Below the pieces are notes generated by a model, which ran no database searches, had not been told where the DNA came from, and worked only from the letters and a program-made list of their open reading frames with translations. Position numbers and translations under genes: made by a program. Below are positions 17,401 through 26,600 of a DNA stretch of 64,000 nucleotides, piece by piece. This DNA is from Halosegnis rubeus (GTDB lineage: Archaea; Halobacteriota; Halobacteria; Halobacteriales; Haloarculaceae). The DNA is taken from NCBI RefSeq assembly GCF_009184545.1, contig NZ_QJOW01000001.1, positions 620,001-684,000 of the forward strand, written 5' to 3'. Every line of letters begins with the position of its first letter. Within the stretch, counting starts at the first letter, position 1.

Positions 17401-18118
17401 GCGTCCGCGCGAAGGTGAGGTAGCCGGTGTGGCCGACCCCACGCGTCGACGGTCGCGAGCCGCGATTATCGAACGTCATCTCCCGCTGGATGGTCTCGAC
17501 CGTCTCCACGCCGACGAGACCGACCTCTCGGGCCGTCTCGACACACTCGCGCGAGGACTCGATGAACGGCGAGTACACCGCGACCGGGCCGCCGGGGACG
17601 AGTAGGTCGGGGGCCTGCGCGACAACCGACGCCGCGTCACCGGTGTCGAGCGTCAGGCCATCGAACCCGGAAAGCGAATCGAGGCCGTCGGTCACGTCGC
17701 CCGTCCGCACGTCCACGCGGTCGGCGACGCCCGCCGTCTCCATGTTCTCGCGAGCCACGTCGGCGAAGTCGGCGTCCCGTTCGTAGGTCACGACCTCGAT
17801 GCCGTGGCGGGCGAGATACACGGACAGGATGCCCGTGCCGGTCCCGGCGTCGAGGACACGGTCGCCGTCACCGAGCCCGAACTCGCCGAGGATGAGTCCA
17901 ATATCGCGGGGCATCATCGGTGCGCCGGTGCGGTCGAGGTGGTCGAACAGGTCCGGACCACGCGGCTCGCGAGCCTCGAACGCCTCTCCGATGTGCGTCT
18001 CGACGGTGTCGCCCGGTTGCACGTCCTCGGGCACCTCTAACACGCCGAGGTCGGACTCGTGGCGGTCGCCCGGCGCGAGCAGGAGCTCGCGGTTCTCGCG
18101 GACGAACAGGTAGCTCAC
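17393..18118 (-). CDS. trmI: tRNA (adenine-N1)-methyltransferase TrmI
   Basis: A 241-residue SAM-dependent methyltransferase of the TrmI family, which makes m1A57/m1A58 in archaeal tRNA T-loops. A small N-terminal beta domain ([35 protein letters not shown], approximate reading) precedes the Rossmann domain: [37 protein letters not shown] (SAM loop about 92-103), [18 protein letters not shown] and [18 protein letters not shown]. The C-terminus has VEVQR-like [30 protein letters not shown], with the conserved HTGYLTFAR end. Its start codon overlaps the stop of the nac gene (ATGA), so nac-trmI is one operon. Confidence 0.92.
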   Translation of the reverse strand: MSYLFVRENRELLLAPGDRHESDLGVLEVPEDVQPGDTVETHIGEAFEAREPRGPDLFDHLDRTGAPMMPRDIGLILGEFGLGDGDRVLDAGTGTGILSVYLARHGIEVVTYERDADFADVARENMETAGVADRVDVRTGDVTDGLDSLSGFDGLTLDTGDAASVVAQAPDLLVPGGPVAVYSPFIESSRECVETAREVGLVGVETVETIQREMTFDNRGSRPSTRGVGHTGYLTFARTPI

Positions 18119-18513
18119 TCCAGCCGTTCGACGGCCGCCGCGAGGTCGCCGTCGGTCGCCTCCAGCGCTTCGCGGGCCTCTTCCGACGTGACGCCCGTGC
18201 GCCCGGCGACGATTTCGATGTCGGACTCGGGGATTGCGGCTTCCTTCTCGTCGCTGTCTTCCTCAGCGGACGCGTCGCCGGCCTCGGTGGCATCGGCGTC
18301 ACGCGGGCGAACGTCCGGTTCGCCGACGACTTGATACGTCGCCTGTCCCTGAGCGTCCATCTTCTGGACCTCCGCGTCCTCGAAGACGTACTCCTCGTCG
18401 TCGGTGCGGATGATGACCTCATTGGCGTCGATTTCGGTGAGGTCGATACCCATCTGGTTCATCATCTGCTTCATCTTGCGCGGGTTCATGCCGCCGCCGC
18501 CTCCTCCAAACAT
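18115..18513 (-). CDS. nac: Nascent polypeptide-associated complex protein
   Basis: A 132-residue archaeal NAC-alpha homologue. It starts [23 protein letters not shown], the typical ribosome-proximal opening. The NAC beta-barrel core ([43 protein letters not shown]) follows, then an acidic linker and a C-terminal UBA domain ([32 protein letters not shown]). It binds nascent chains at the ribosome as a homodimer. I chose the ATG at 18513, directly before the FGGG segment. The gene overlaps trmI by 4 bases and is translated first. Confidence 0.96.
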   Translation of the reverse strand: MFGGGGGGMNPRKMKQMMNQMGIDLTEIDANEVIIRTDDEEYVFEDAEVQKMDAQGQATYQVVGEPDVRPRDADATEAGDASAEEDSDEKEAAIPESDIEIVAGRTGVTSEEAREALEATDGDLAAAVERLE

Positions 18514-18664
18514 ACACGACCGGTGGCTCGCGTCGCTGAAAAGTGCTCCCTTTGTCCGGCTCCCGGGGTTCAAGTCGGATGCCGCACCACGGCCGGCGTG
18601 ACGTGACACCCACTCGCGGGGGTTCGCGGTCGTGCCGGCAGTCCCGCGAGGCGACGCCGGCCTG

Positions 18665-19171
18665 TTAGCCCCGATTTCCGGACTTCACCTTCACCGCCAT
18701 CCCGGTATCGAACGTCTCGATAGCCGACGCCGGAAGCTCTGCGCGCCCGACCGCGAGCAGTCGCCCCTCTTCGTGGACGACAGCCACCTCGTCGCCAGGT
18801 CGAATCTCGCTGCCGACGGCCCGAACGAACTTCGCAAACACGTTCTTTCCCTCGCGGACGAACGGTTCGGACTCGTCGCCGACGACTATCCGGCCGGTCG
18901 GCGACGGGAGCGACTCGACCAGTCGGCGACCACCGGCCAGCCCCAGCCGAAACCGCCCGTCGTCGCCGTAGGAGACGAGCCGCTCGCCGGCCGGTCGGCC
19001 GAGGTCGTCGTGGCCGCCGGCGTCCGGCCCGACGTGAATCTGTGAGGGTCGCCCCGAGGTGGTGCGTCGCACCTCCGGCTCCTCGTCGTCGGGAAACAGC
19101 GCCGCGCCAGCACCGCGGCCGAACTGGTGGTCGGCGACGGTCGCGAGCTGTCGGCGTTCGGTAGCGTCCAT
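18665..19171 (-). CDS. PUA-domain RNA-binding protein
   Basis: A 168-residue protein with a C-terminal PUA domain (about 88-163: [59 protein letters not shown]), the fold that binds tRNA or rRNA in modification enzymes. The N-terminal half contains [27 protein letters not shown], a pattern seen in small stand-alone archaeal PUA proteins related to the C-terminal part of archaeosine transglycosylases. No catalytic residues are seen. It lies 151 bases upstream of nac on the same strand; the gap holds nothing I can support. Confidence 0.88.
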   Translation of the reverse strand: MDATERRQLATVADHQFGRGAGAALFPDDEEPEVRRTTSGRPSQIHVGPDAGGHDDLGRPAGERLVSYGDDGRFRLGLAGGRRLVESLPSPTGRIVVGDESEPFVREGKNVFAKFVRAVGSEIRPGDEVAVVHEEGRLLAVGRAELPASAIETFDTGMAVKVKSGNRG

Positions 19172-19210
19172 ACCACGAGATGCGCGGTCCGGGTGATACG
19201 GCTTTCGCGT

Positions 19211-20290
19211 TCACGCGAACGGGTCCGTTCCGAGCGCGCGCGCCACCAGCGCCCGTGCCACGTCACCCAGCCGGTCCGGCTCCACGCCGACGCGCAGGTC
19301 AGCGACGACGCCGGCGTGGTCGGACGGCCACAACCGTCGGTCCCCCGTCTGTACGCGCAAGCCGTCGTCCACAGCCGTGAGCCGGGTCCCGAGCGGCCGT
19401 GCCGGCCCGCCCGTCAGGACGAAATCCAGCCGGAAGCCGAGTCCGCCACCGTCGAGTGTCGGCTCGCGACAGCAGGTGAGTGCCGGCTCGCCGGTCGCGG
19501 TCGCGGCGTCGGTGAGTTCCCCGGCGAGTAGGTTGTACGCCGACGGGTCTTCGGCGAGCGGGCGGCTGTTCAGGTCGGCGAGCAGCACGAGCGCTCGCTC
19601 CTCGGGCAGTTGGTTAGCGAGCGCCTGCGCCTGCACGTAGCGGATGCGCCGGTCGGCTGCAGAGAGGTGCGTCGACACCCCGACGACCGGCACGCCGTCG
19701 ACCAGACAGTCCGCTCGACAGAAGCCGCGCGTCGCGACCAGTCGTCGGCCGTCGAGCCGCCGGCTCGCGTTGACAGCGAACTGTGCGGCGTCGGTGGCCT
19801 CGACCGCCACGTCCTCGCGGACGAACACCGCGTCCCGATCGTGAAACCGCACGTCGAACCGTTCGCCGTCGTGTGCTGCTGGGAGCGTGATGTCCGCGTT
19901 CGGTGAGACGGCCGCCCGGCGATAGCTCCCGCCCGCTTCCTCGAACTCCCGTTCGAGCAGGGAGAGGAAGTCGAACACCGGTTCGCCGTCGCGTTCGACG
20001 AGCGCGCCCTCCTGTACGCCGACGATAGCCGGCGACTCGGCCGTCAGTTCGGCGGCGAGGACCGCCATCCGCTCGGGGACGGGACTCGCTGCCAGCTGCG
20101 TGAATCGCTCTCCGACGAGTTCGGGGTCGAGTCGCTCCCGCGTGAGCAAATCGAGCAGCGGAACGCCGAGCCCGAGGTTCTGGGTCGCGACCGTCGTCGA
20201 CGCCGCGAGCAGCGGGCCGGTCGTCGCGTAGCCGGCTCCGGCCACGAATCCACCACCGGCCCGGAGCGCGTCCCGTCTGGAGAACTGCAC
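19211..20290 (-). CDS. Secreted endonuclease/exonuclease/phosphatase-fold protein
   Basis: A 359-residue protein of the exonuclease III/DNase I-like fold with an N-terminal Tat-type signal (MQFSRRDALRAGGGFVAGAGYA). Fold landmarks are ATQNLGLG near the start, the metal-binding Glu in AIVGVQEGALV, VVGVSTHLSA, LLADLNSRP (Asp and Asn) and the terminal RLWPSDHAGVVADL with the catalytic Asp-His pair. The catalytic set is therefore complete. Substrate could be extracellular DNA, RNA or a phosphodiester/phospholipid; I cannot separate these. It follows lysA by 38 bases on the same strand, at the place where dapF/dapE are often found in other haloarchaea. Confidence 0.87.
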   Translation of the reverse strand: MQFSRRDALRAGGGFVAGAGYATTGPLLAASTTVATQNLGLGVPLLDLLTRERLDPELVGERFTQLAASPVPERMAVLAAELTAESPAIVGVQEGALVERDGEPVFDFLSLLEREFEEAGGSYRRAAVSPNADITLPAAHDGERFDVRFHDRDAVFVREDVAVEATDAAQFAVNASRRLDGRRLVATRGFCRADCLVDGVPVVGVSTHLSAADRRIRYVQAQALANQLPEERALVLLADLNSRPLAEDPSAYNLLAGELTDAATATGEPALTCCREPTLDGGGLGFRLDFVLTGGPARPLGTRLTAVDDGLRVQTGDRRLWPSDHAGVVADLRVGVEPDRLGDVARALVARALGTDPFA

Positions 20291-20328
20291 GGTTACTACT
20301 CAGCCCCCGACAGCAAAAATCGCCCGAG

Positions 20329-21549
20329 CTACTGTTCGACGCGCGTCACGTCGTCCAGCGTCTCGCGGCGGCGGACGACGCGGGTCTCGCCGCCCTCGAT
20401 AGCGACCTCCGCCGGCCGCGGCTGCGAGTGGAACTGGCTTGCGAGCTCGTAGCCGTACGCGCCGGCGTTGCCGATAGCGAGCAGGTCCTCGCGCCGCGGC
20501 TCGGCGATGGGGCGGTCGGTACAGAACACGTCGGCGCTCGTACAGCAGGGGCCACCCACGGAGACCGGTATCGGCTCTCGGTCCGGCGCGGTGACGTTGC
20601 GAATTGGGTGATACGAGTCGAACATCGCCGGGCGGATGAGGGTCGCGAGCGACGCGTCCACGCCGACGACGGTCGATTCGGGTGCCTCTTTCACGGTGTT
20701 CACTTCCGTGAGGATGAGTTCGGAATCGGCGACGACGTACCGTCCGGGTTCGAGTTTGAGCTGTGCGTCGAGGTCTCCGACGGCCTCGCGGACCTGGTCA
20801 GCGACGGCCTCGATGTCGAGGGGCGGTTCGTTCTCGTGGTACGGGACGCCGTAACCGCCGCCCACGTCGACGAACTCCAAGCCGCCGTCGCCGACGGCGC
20901 GGGCGATGTCTGCGACCTTACCGACGGCCCGTGCGTGTTCCTCTACGTCGTCGGTGAGCACGCCGCTCCCGATGTGGGCGTGGATGCCGACGAGGTTGAA
21001 CCGCTCGCGCACGTCGTCGGCCACTTCCTCGACGTACGCCTCGGGAATCCCGAACTTCGCGTCCTTGCCGGTGGCGACCTTCTCGTGGTGGCCGGTCCCG
21101 ATGCCCGGATTGACGCGGATGGCGACGCGGCCGTCGTAGCCGCGTGCTTCGAGCCGGTCGAAGGTGTCGCGAGCACCGCCGGTGATGGTAAGCCCCGGAT
21201 ACTCCGCGGCGAGTTCGACTGCACGGTCAAGGTCGCGGTCCGGCGGATTGACGGCGGTGTACTGGAGCGTGTTCGGGTCCGCGCCGGTGTCGACGGCGCG
21301 CTGGAGTTCCCCCCACGCTGCACACTCGATGTCTGCACCGGATTCAAGTAGCGCCGACAGGACTGCCTGTCCGGTGTGTGCCTTCGCCGCGTACGTGACG
21401 TGTGCGTCGGGGAAGGCGGCGTCGAACCGCTCGTAGTTGGCCTGCACGCGGTCGATGTCGAGCACGTACAGCGGGGTGTCGTGCTCGGCGGCGAGCCGTC
21501 CGAGGCGGTCGTGGTCCCAGTCCGCGAGCCGCTTGACGAGGTCGCTCAT
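20329..21549 (-). CDS. lysA: Diaminopimelate decarboxylase
   Basis: A 406-residue fold-III PLP enzyme that converts meso-diaminopimelate to L-lysine. The PLP lysine lies in VTYAAKAHTGQ (about Lys-57), the glycine-rich phosphate site in FVDVGGGYGVPY, the EPGRYVVADS segment follows (about 271-280) and the active-site cysteine is in GGPCCTSADVFC (about 330-341). The acceptor tyrosine is in GNAGAYGYELASQFHSQPRP. It is the last gene of the dapA-dapB-dapD-lysA operon; its ATG overlaps the dapD stop by 4 bases. Confidence 0.96.
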   Translation of the reverse strand: MSDLVKRLADWDHDRLGRLAAEHDTPLYVLDIDRVQANYERFDAAFPDAHVTYAAKAHTGQAVLSALLESGADIECAAWGELQRAVDTGADPNTLQYTAVNPPDRDLDRAVELAAEYPGLTITGGARDTFDRLEARGYDGRVAIRVNPGIGTGHHEKVATGKDAKFGIPEAYVEEVADDVRERFNLVGIHAHIGSGVLTDDVEEHARAVGKVADIARAVGDGGLEFVDVGGGYGVPYHENEPPLDIEAVADQVREAVGDLDAQLKLEPGRYVVADSELILTEVNTVKEAPESTVVGVDASLATLIRPAMFDSYHPIRNVTAPDREPIPVSVGGPCCTSADVFCTDRPIAEPRREDLLAIGNAGAYGYELASQFHSQPRPAEVAIEGGETRVVRRRETLDDVTRVEQ

Positions 21550-22379
21550 TCGCGGAGGGCGTCCTCGCGCTGGGTGGCTTCGAGGGTCTGTTCTTCGACG
21601 TGCGTGGCAACGACCGCCGGCTTGTAGGCTCCGCCCTCGAAGAGGTCGTGGTCGCCGACGCTGGACTCGACGTATCGGATGAATGCGCGCCGCTCCGGCG
21701 GCAGTTCGCCGTAGAGAATCTCCTCCTCGACGAGATCGTACACCGGGATCCGTGGCGTGAGCAGCGTGTTCTCACCGACGACGGAGTTCTCTCCGACGAC
21801 GAAGCCTGAGGTGACCCGACAGCCCGCGCCGAGCGAGACGCCGTCCTCGACGATGACCGGCGCGCTCTCGACTGGTTCGAGGACGCCGCCGATGAGCGTG
21901 TTCGCACCGAGCTTCACGTCGTCGCCGATCTGGGCACAGGAGCCGACCGTGTCACACGAGTCCACGAGCGTGCCGTCGCCGACGTGTGCGCCGACGTTGA
22001 CGAAGCTCGGGGACATCATGATGGCGTCCGAGCCGACGTGTGCACCGCGACGGATGACGGTCCCGCTCGGGGTGTTTCGCGTTCCTCGTGTCGGGAGGTC
22101 GTTGGTGTCGCGCAGCGGGAGCACGTCGTGGTAGCCCACGCCGCCGTGCTCGAAGGTCTGGATGGCCCGCAGCCCGAAGTTGAGGAGAATCCCCCGTTTG
22201 ACCCACGTATTCGCCTCCCACTCGCCGTCGCGCTTCTCGGCGGCGCGCACCTCTCCCGACTCTAACGCGTCGAGGAAGGCGTCGAGCGTGTCGTAGGCGT
22301 CCGTGTCGGCGGAGTCTGCGTCCACGGCGTCGGTCTGATAGCGGTCCCACAGCGTCGTAATCTCTGATTCGAGTGTCAT
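21546..22379 (-). CDS. dapD: Tetrahydrodipicolinate N-succinyltransferase
   Basis: A 277-residue succinyl-CoA-dependent acyltransferase for the succinylase branch of DAP/lysine synthesis. The left-handed beta-helix of hexapeptide repeats is clear from about 100 to 215 (VIRRGAHVGSDAIMMSPSFVNVGAHVGDGTLVDSCDTVGSCAQIGDDVKLG...). The N-terminal helical domain and the C-terminal extension (VEEEILYGELPPERRAFIRYVE, approximate reading) match DapD. It overlaps dapB upstream and lysA downstream by 4 bases each. This reaction needs a later desuccinylase (DapE), which is not in the window. Confidence 0.95.
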   Translation of the reverse strand: MTLESEITTLWDRYQTDAVDADSADTDAYDTLDAFLDALESGEVRAAEKRDGEWEANTWVKRGILLNFGLRAIQTFEHGGVGYHDVLPLRDTNDLPTRGTRNTPSGTVIRRGAHVGSDAIMMSPSFVNVGAHVGDGTLVDSCDTVGSCAQIGDDVKLGANTLIGGVLEPVESAPVIVEDGVSLGAGCRVTSGFVVGENSVVGENTLLTPRIPVYDLVEEEILYGELPPERRAFIRYVESSVGDHDLFEGGAYKPAVVATHVEEQTLEATQREDALRE

Positions 22380-23110
22380 AGTACGTCTGGGAAGTCGTAC
22401 TCGCCGGCGGGTCGGCCCGCGAGTGCTTCGGCCGCATCGACCGCGCCCGCCGCGAAGACGCGGCGCGACTCGGCGCGATGCGTGAGCGTCACCACTTCGT
22501 CGTTGCCGGCGAGCAGCACCTCGTGTTCGCCCCGGACGTTGCCGGCGCGGCGAACGTGGACGCCGACCTCCGCTGGGGCGCGTTCGTGTTCGCCCTCCCG
22601 GCCGTGCGTCCGGTCGAGTGTTGTCCCTCGGGCGTCGTCGATGTCGTCCAGCAGGGTGAGTGCGGTCCCCGAGGGGGCGTCGCGCTTCCCGTTGTGGTGC
22701 GTCTCCGTCAGTTCGATATCGTACTCGGGGAGGGCTTCGACGCCCGCCTGCACGATGTCGCGCAGCGCGTGGACCCCCTTCGCGAAGTTCGACGCCCGGA
22801 GCACGGGAATCTCGCGGGCGGCGTCGGCAAGCGCGGCAAGGCCGTCGTCGTCGAAACCGGTCGTCCCGACGACGAGGGGGACCGCCGTCTCGGCCGCGAC
22901 GGCCGCGTGTTCGACGGTCGCCTCGGGCACGGTGAAGTCAATGAGTGCGTCCGGGTCGGTCTCGGTCAGGACGGTCGCAAGGTCCCCGATGTCGCGCTGC
23001 CCGCCCGTCGGGTCGCGCGAGAGTGCGAGCACGTCGTGGTCGCGGTCGCGGAGCTCGGCGACGGACTCGCTGCCGGTGCGCCCGGTCGCGCCGGCGACGG
23101 CGACCTTCAT
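22376..23110 (-). CDS. dapB: 4-hydroxy-tetrahydrodipicolinate reductase
   Basis: A 244-residue NAD(P)H reductase. The Rossmann motif is at the very start (MKVAVAGATGRTGSESV), followed by ALIDFTVPEATVEHAAVA, VVGTTGFDDDGLAAL, RASNFAKGVHALRDIV and the substrate-binding ELTETHHNGKRDAPSGTALTL with its His-His pair and Lys. I chose the ATG at 23110 because the glycine-rich strand follows immediately; the longer frame is shadow. ATGA overlap with dapA upstream, and with dapD downstream. Confidence 0.96.
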   Translation of the reverse strand: MKVAVAGATGRTGSESVAELRDRDHDVLALSRDPTGGQRDIGDLATVLTETDPDALIDFTVPEATVEHAAVAAETAVPLVVGTTGFDDDGLAALADAAREIPVLRASNFAKGVHALRDIVQAGVEALPEYDIELTETHHNGKRDAPSGTALTLLDDIDDARGTTLDRTHGREGEHERAPAEVGVHVRRAGNVRGEHEVLLAGNDEVVTLTHRAESRRVFAAGAVDAAEALAGRPAGEYDFPDVL

Positions 23111-23997
23111 ACGTCCAACCCGAGGTCGGCGAGGACCGACCGCAGCTCCTCGCGGTTCTCCCCGCGGAGCCGCGACAGCGGTGGGCGCATCCTCACCGGC
23201 TGCTGGTCGCACATCGCCTGTGCCTCCTTGATGGGGATGGGATTCGTCTCGACGAACAGGGTCCGGAACAGCGGCCCGAGCTCGAACTGGAGCTCGCGGG
23301 CGGCCGCGTACTCATCTTCGAGTGCGTGCTCGACCAGCCGGCTCGTCCGCTCGGGGACGAGATTCGCGGCGACGGAGATGGCTCCCTTCCCGCCGAGCGA
23401 CATAATCGGGAGCGTCAACGCGTCATCGCCCGAGAGCACGGCGAAGTTCTCCTCGCGGGTGCGCTCGATGACCTCGCCGACGCGGCCGAGGTCGCCGGAG
23501 GCGGCCTTGTAGCCGACGACGTTCTCGTGGGTCGCGAGCGATTCGGCCGTCTCGACGGCGATGTTGCGGCCCGTCCGCCCGGGAACGTTGTAGACAATCT
23601 GTGGCAGGTCGACCTCGTCGGCGACGGTGCGGAAGTGGTCTTCCATGCCCGCCGGCTCTGGCGTGTTGTAATACGGCGAGATGAGCAGAAGCCCGTCGGC
23701 ACCGGCCTCGGCTGCACGCCGGGAGAGGTCGAGCGCCTCGTCGGTGTTGTTGGAGCCGGAGCCGGCGACGACGGGAATCGAGTCGGCCGCCTCGACGGCC
23801 GCCTCGATGACGGCGACGTGTTCGTCGTGGGTCATCGTCGCGGACTCCCCGGTGGTGCCGACGGGGACGACGCCGTGGACGCCCTCGCGCTCGACGCGTC
23901 GGACGTTCTGTTTGAATGTCTCGAAGTCGATGCTGCCGTCCTCGTGGAACGGGGTCGTGAGTGCCGGCATCGCGCCGGTGAATGTGTCGTGTGTCAT
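23107..23997 (-). CDS. dapA: 4-hydroxy-tetrahydrodipicolinate synthase
   Basis: A 296-residue class I aldolase that condenses pyruvate with aspartate semialdehyde. Motifs are GVVPVGTTGESATMTHDEHVAVIE (about 41-64), the tyrosine region LLISPYYNTPEP, and the Schiff-base lysine in NVVGYKAASGD (about Lys-162). The start ATG at 23997 gives the conserved FTGAMPALTTPFHEDGSIDF opening. First gene of a four-gene lysine operon with 4-base overlaps throughout, so its promoter in the 250-base gap to 24249 probably drives all four. Confidence 0.96.
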   Translation of the reverse strand: MTHDTFTGAMPALTTPFHEDGSIDFETFKQNVRRVEREGVHGVVPVGTTGESATMTHDEHVAVIEAAVEAADSIPVVAGSGSNNTDEALDLSRRAAEAGADGLLLISPYYNTPEPAGMEDHFRTVADEVDLPQIVYNVPGRTGRNIAVETAESLATHENVVGYKAASGDLGRVGEVIERTREENFAVLSGDDALTLPIMSLGGKGAISVAANLVPERTSRLVEHALEDEYAAARELQFELGPLFRTLFVETNPIPIKEAQAMCDQQPVRMRPPLSRLRGENREELRSVLADLGLDV

Positions 23998-24248
23998 GGG
24001 GTTTCGGTAGGTACTCGAAGGCGATACTCGGCGCGACCAACGACGGGGTGTAAGCCCGCCGAGAGTCAAAACTGCACGCGCTTCGACTTCGAGCGGTCAC
24101 CGTCGCGGGTGGGGGTCGCGGCGACAGGTCCAGAACCCGGAGACGGATGCATACACGAGATGCGAGTGCGCGACCAGTTAGCGTTTGCGTCCTCGGCACG
24201 TCTCTCGCTCCCAGAAGGTTCATACCCGCCTGTTTACAACCGACGGTA

Positions 24249-26087
24249 ATGAGCGAGGTCGCGGTGAGCGTCGTCCTCCCGGCGTACAACGAGGAGGCGA
24301 CAATCGAACACACCGTCCGGACGACCCTCGAGACCCTCGGGACGTTTCTCCCCGACGGGAGCTTCGAGGTCATCGTCGCCGAGGACGGCTGTGACGACGC
24401 CACCCCCGACATCGCAGACCGGCTCGCGGCCGAGGATTCCCGCGTCCGACACTTCCACTCAGACGAGCGACTGGGCCGTGGCGGCGCACTCGAACGCGCC
24501 TTCCGGGAGAGTGGGGGCGAGACGCTCGTCTACTTCGATACCGACCTCGCGACCGATATGTCGCACCTCGAGGAGCTGGTCGAGTCCGTTCGTACGGACG
24601 GGTACGACGTGGCGACGGGTTCTCGCCGAATCCCGGGAGAAAAGCAGGACCGAGAACCGGAACGCGGGCTCGCTTCGACCGGATACAACGCGCTCGTCAA
24701 GCTGTTCTTGCGCTCTGACCTCCACGACCACCAGTGCGGGTTCAAGTCGTTCGACCGCGCGGTGTTGTTCGACCTGCTCGAGGACACCGAAGACGACCAC
24801 TGGTTTTGGGACACCGAGGTACTCGTGCGCGCACAGCGGGCGGGCTACGACATCAAGGAGTTTCCCGTCCGGTGGACGCCGAAAGGCGACACGAAGGTCG
24901 ATCTCGTCCGGGACGTGTTCGGGATGGGGAGCCAAATTCTCCGCGTCTGGTGGGAGTTCTCGATTAAGCCGCGGGCGACCCGCCGAGCCGGACTCGTCGC
25001 GGGAATCCTGCTCACCCTCGCCGCGCTCGCGTTGATGACGGTGTATCTCGACCCCGACGCGATTCTCGATGCTATCCGGGGCGCAGACTACCGGCTCGTC
25101 GCGCTGGCTGCCGGCGTCTACGCCCTCTCGTGGCCGCTGCGCGGACAGCGCTACCGCGACATCTTGCGCGAACTCGGCTACGACGGCGACCTGCTGTTCA
25201 TGACTGGAGCGGTGTTCATCTCACAGACCGGAAACCTCGTCTTCCCGGCCCGCGCGGGCGACGCCGTGCGCGCGTACGTCGTGAAAGCCCGCCGGAAGAT
25301 TCCGTATCCGAGCGGCTTCGCCTCGCTCGCTGTCGAACGCGTCTTCGATCTGCTCGCGATTACGGTGCTCGCGGGCGCGGTCCTCGTCGGGCTGCTCGCC
25401 ACCGGCGGTGCCGACGGGCTGGCGGAGGCAATCGCGGCCGACATCGGCACCGTCGAGATTGGCGGCCAATCCATCGCCCCGGGTGCAGCGGCCAGAACCG
25501 CGCTCCGGGTGGCGGCCGTGGTCGGGGTGCTGGCCATCGCCGGCGTCGCCGTCATCGTCGCGAGCGCGCGCCGAGACACCGACCTCGTCCACCGGTTCGT
25601 CAGCACCATCAGCGACGACTCGTACGCCGACTACGTCTCGACGGCTATCGGTCAGTTCGTCGGCGACGTACAGGCGGTCGCCGGCGACCGTAGCGCCTTC
25701 GCCCGCATCGGCCTGTCGAGTCTCCTCGTGTGGGGTATCGACGTGGTGACGGCCATCGTCGTGCTCGCGGCGTTCCAGGTGCCGGTGACGCCGTATCTCG
25801 TCGCGGTCTCCTTTTTCGCCGTCAGCGTCGGCAACCTCGCAAAAATCGTCCCCCTGTCGCCGGGGGGTATCGGTCTCTACGAGGGGGCGTTCACCCTCAT
25901 CGTCGTCGGCTTCACCGCCAACATCACCCCGGCGGTTGCCATCGCGGTCGCCGTCCTCGACCACGCAGTCAAGAACATCGTCACGATGGTCGGCGGTATC
26001 GCCTCCACACTCGTGTTCAACGTCTCGCTCGTCGAGGCCGTCGAAGGAGCCGCCGAGGTGGAAGAGTCGGTCAGTAGTGAGCAGTGA
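24249..26087 (+). CDS. Glycosyltransferase family 2 fused to UPF0104/flippase-like membrane domain
   Basis: A 612-residue fusion. Residues about 1-235 are a GT2 dolichyl-phosphate-sugar-synthase-like domain (SVVLPAYNEEATIEHTVRTTL; VIVAEDGCDDATPDIADRL; TLVYFDTDLATDMSHLEELV with the D-x-D metal site; HQCGFKSFDRAVLFDLL; DHWFWDTEVLVRAQRAGYDIKEFPVRW). Residues about 250-590 carry about eight membrane helices of the UPF0104/lysylphosphatidylglycerol-synthase TM type (TGAVFISQTGNLVFPARAGDAVRAYVV; KIVPLSPGGIGLYEGAFTLIVVG). The enzyme probably loads a sugar on a lipid carrier, and the membrane half may move or dock it. A TATA-like TTTACAA lies just before the ATG. Ends in a 17-base overlap with the convergent NTPase gene. 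Confidence 0.92.
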   Translation: MSEVAVSVVLPAYNEEATIEHTVRTTLETLGTFLPDGSFEVIVAEDGCDDATPDIADRLAAEDSRVRHFHSDERLGRGGALERAFRESGGETLVYFDTDLATDMSHLEELVESVRTDGYDVATGSRRIPGEKQDREPERGLASTGYNALVKLFLRSDLHDHQCGFKSFDRAVLFDLLEDTEDDHWFWDTEVLVRAQRAGYDIKEFPVRWTPKGDTKVDLVRDVFGMGSQILRVWWEFSIKPRATRRAGLVAGILLTLAALALMTVYLDPDAILDAIRGADYRLVALAAGVYALSWPLRGQRYRDILRELGYDGDLLFMTGAVFISQTGNLVFPARAGDAVRAYVVKARRKIPYPSGFASLAVERVFDLLAITVLAGAVLVGLLATGGADGLAEAIAADIGTVEIGGQSIAPGAAARTALRVAAVVGVLAIAGVAVIVASARRDTDLVHRFVSTISDDSYADYVSTAIGQFVGDVQAVAGDRSAFARIGLSSLLVWGIDVVTAIVVLAAFQVPVTPYLVAVSFFAVSVGNLAKIVPLSPGGIGLYEGAFTLIVVGFTANITPAVAIAVAVLDHAVKNIVTMVGGIASTLVFNVSLVEAVEGAAEVEESVSSEQ

Positions 26088-26577
26088 GGAAGCGACCGAG
26101 TGCCCCTGCCGTCGCCGTCCGCAGCGCCTCTGTCCGGTCCGTCACGCCGCCCGTGAGTGCACCGGCTGCGCCCTGACTTTCGGCCACGTCGTCTTCACCC
26201 AGTACGTCGTCCATCACCGGGCCGAGCTCCTCGCCCGCGTCGACGCGCGCGGCGATGGCGTCGGGGAGCCGGAGCGACGGCCCGCTCCCACGACCCCACT
26301 CGTCTCCGTCGACCGCTGCGGCCCACATGACGAGCCAGAGGCCGTCCGTGTTCGGGAGTCGTGCGACGCCGCCCTCCAGTCCGACACCGAGGTCGGCGTC
26401 GACCGCGGCGAGCGCGTTCGCCGCGCGCGTCTCCGCCCCCTCGATGGTCTCGGCGAGCCCGACAGGCTGTTCGCTCACGCCCGACTCGACGCCGACCGCC
26501 TCGACGGTCGCCGCGTCGTGTGCCGTCGCGACTGCGTCGCGCTTCACCGGATTCCCACTGCCGACTGCGATATGCAT
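26071..26577 (-). CDS. DUF84 (YjjX-like) non-canonical purine NTPase
   Basis: A 168-residue protein of the inosine/xanthosine triphosphatase fold, which removes deaminated purine nucleotides. It starts with the phosphate-binding HIAVGSGNPVKRDAV, then GVSEQPVGLAETIEGAETRAANAL, DLGVGLEGGVARLP (acidic metal site) and LGPVMDDVLGEDDVAESQGAAGALTGGVTDRTEALRTA. That order is characteristic of DUF84. The ATG at 26577 sets the SGNPVK motif at residue 7. A perfect inverted repeat lies 24 bases upstream (26601-26620). Confidence 0.9.
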   Translation of the reverse strand: MHIAVGSGNPVKRDAVATAHDAATVEAVGVESGVSEQPVGLAETIEGAETRAANALAAVDADLGVGLEGGVARLPNTDGLWLVMWAAAVDGDEWGRGSGPSLRLPDAIAARVDAGEELGPVMDDVLGEDDVAESQGAAGALTGGVTDRTEALRTATAGALGRFLTAHY

Positions 26578-26600
26578 ACCTCCTCTGTTCGCTGAGTGCG

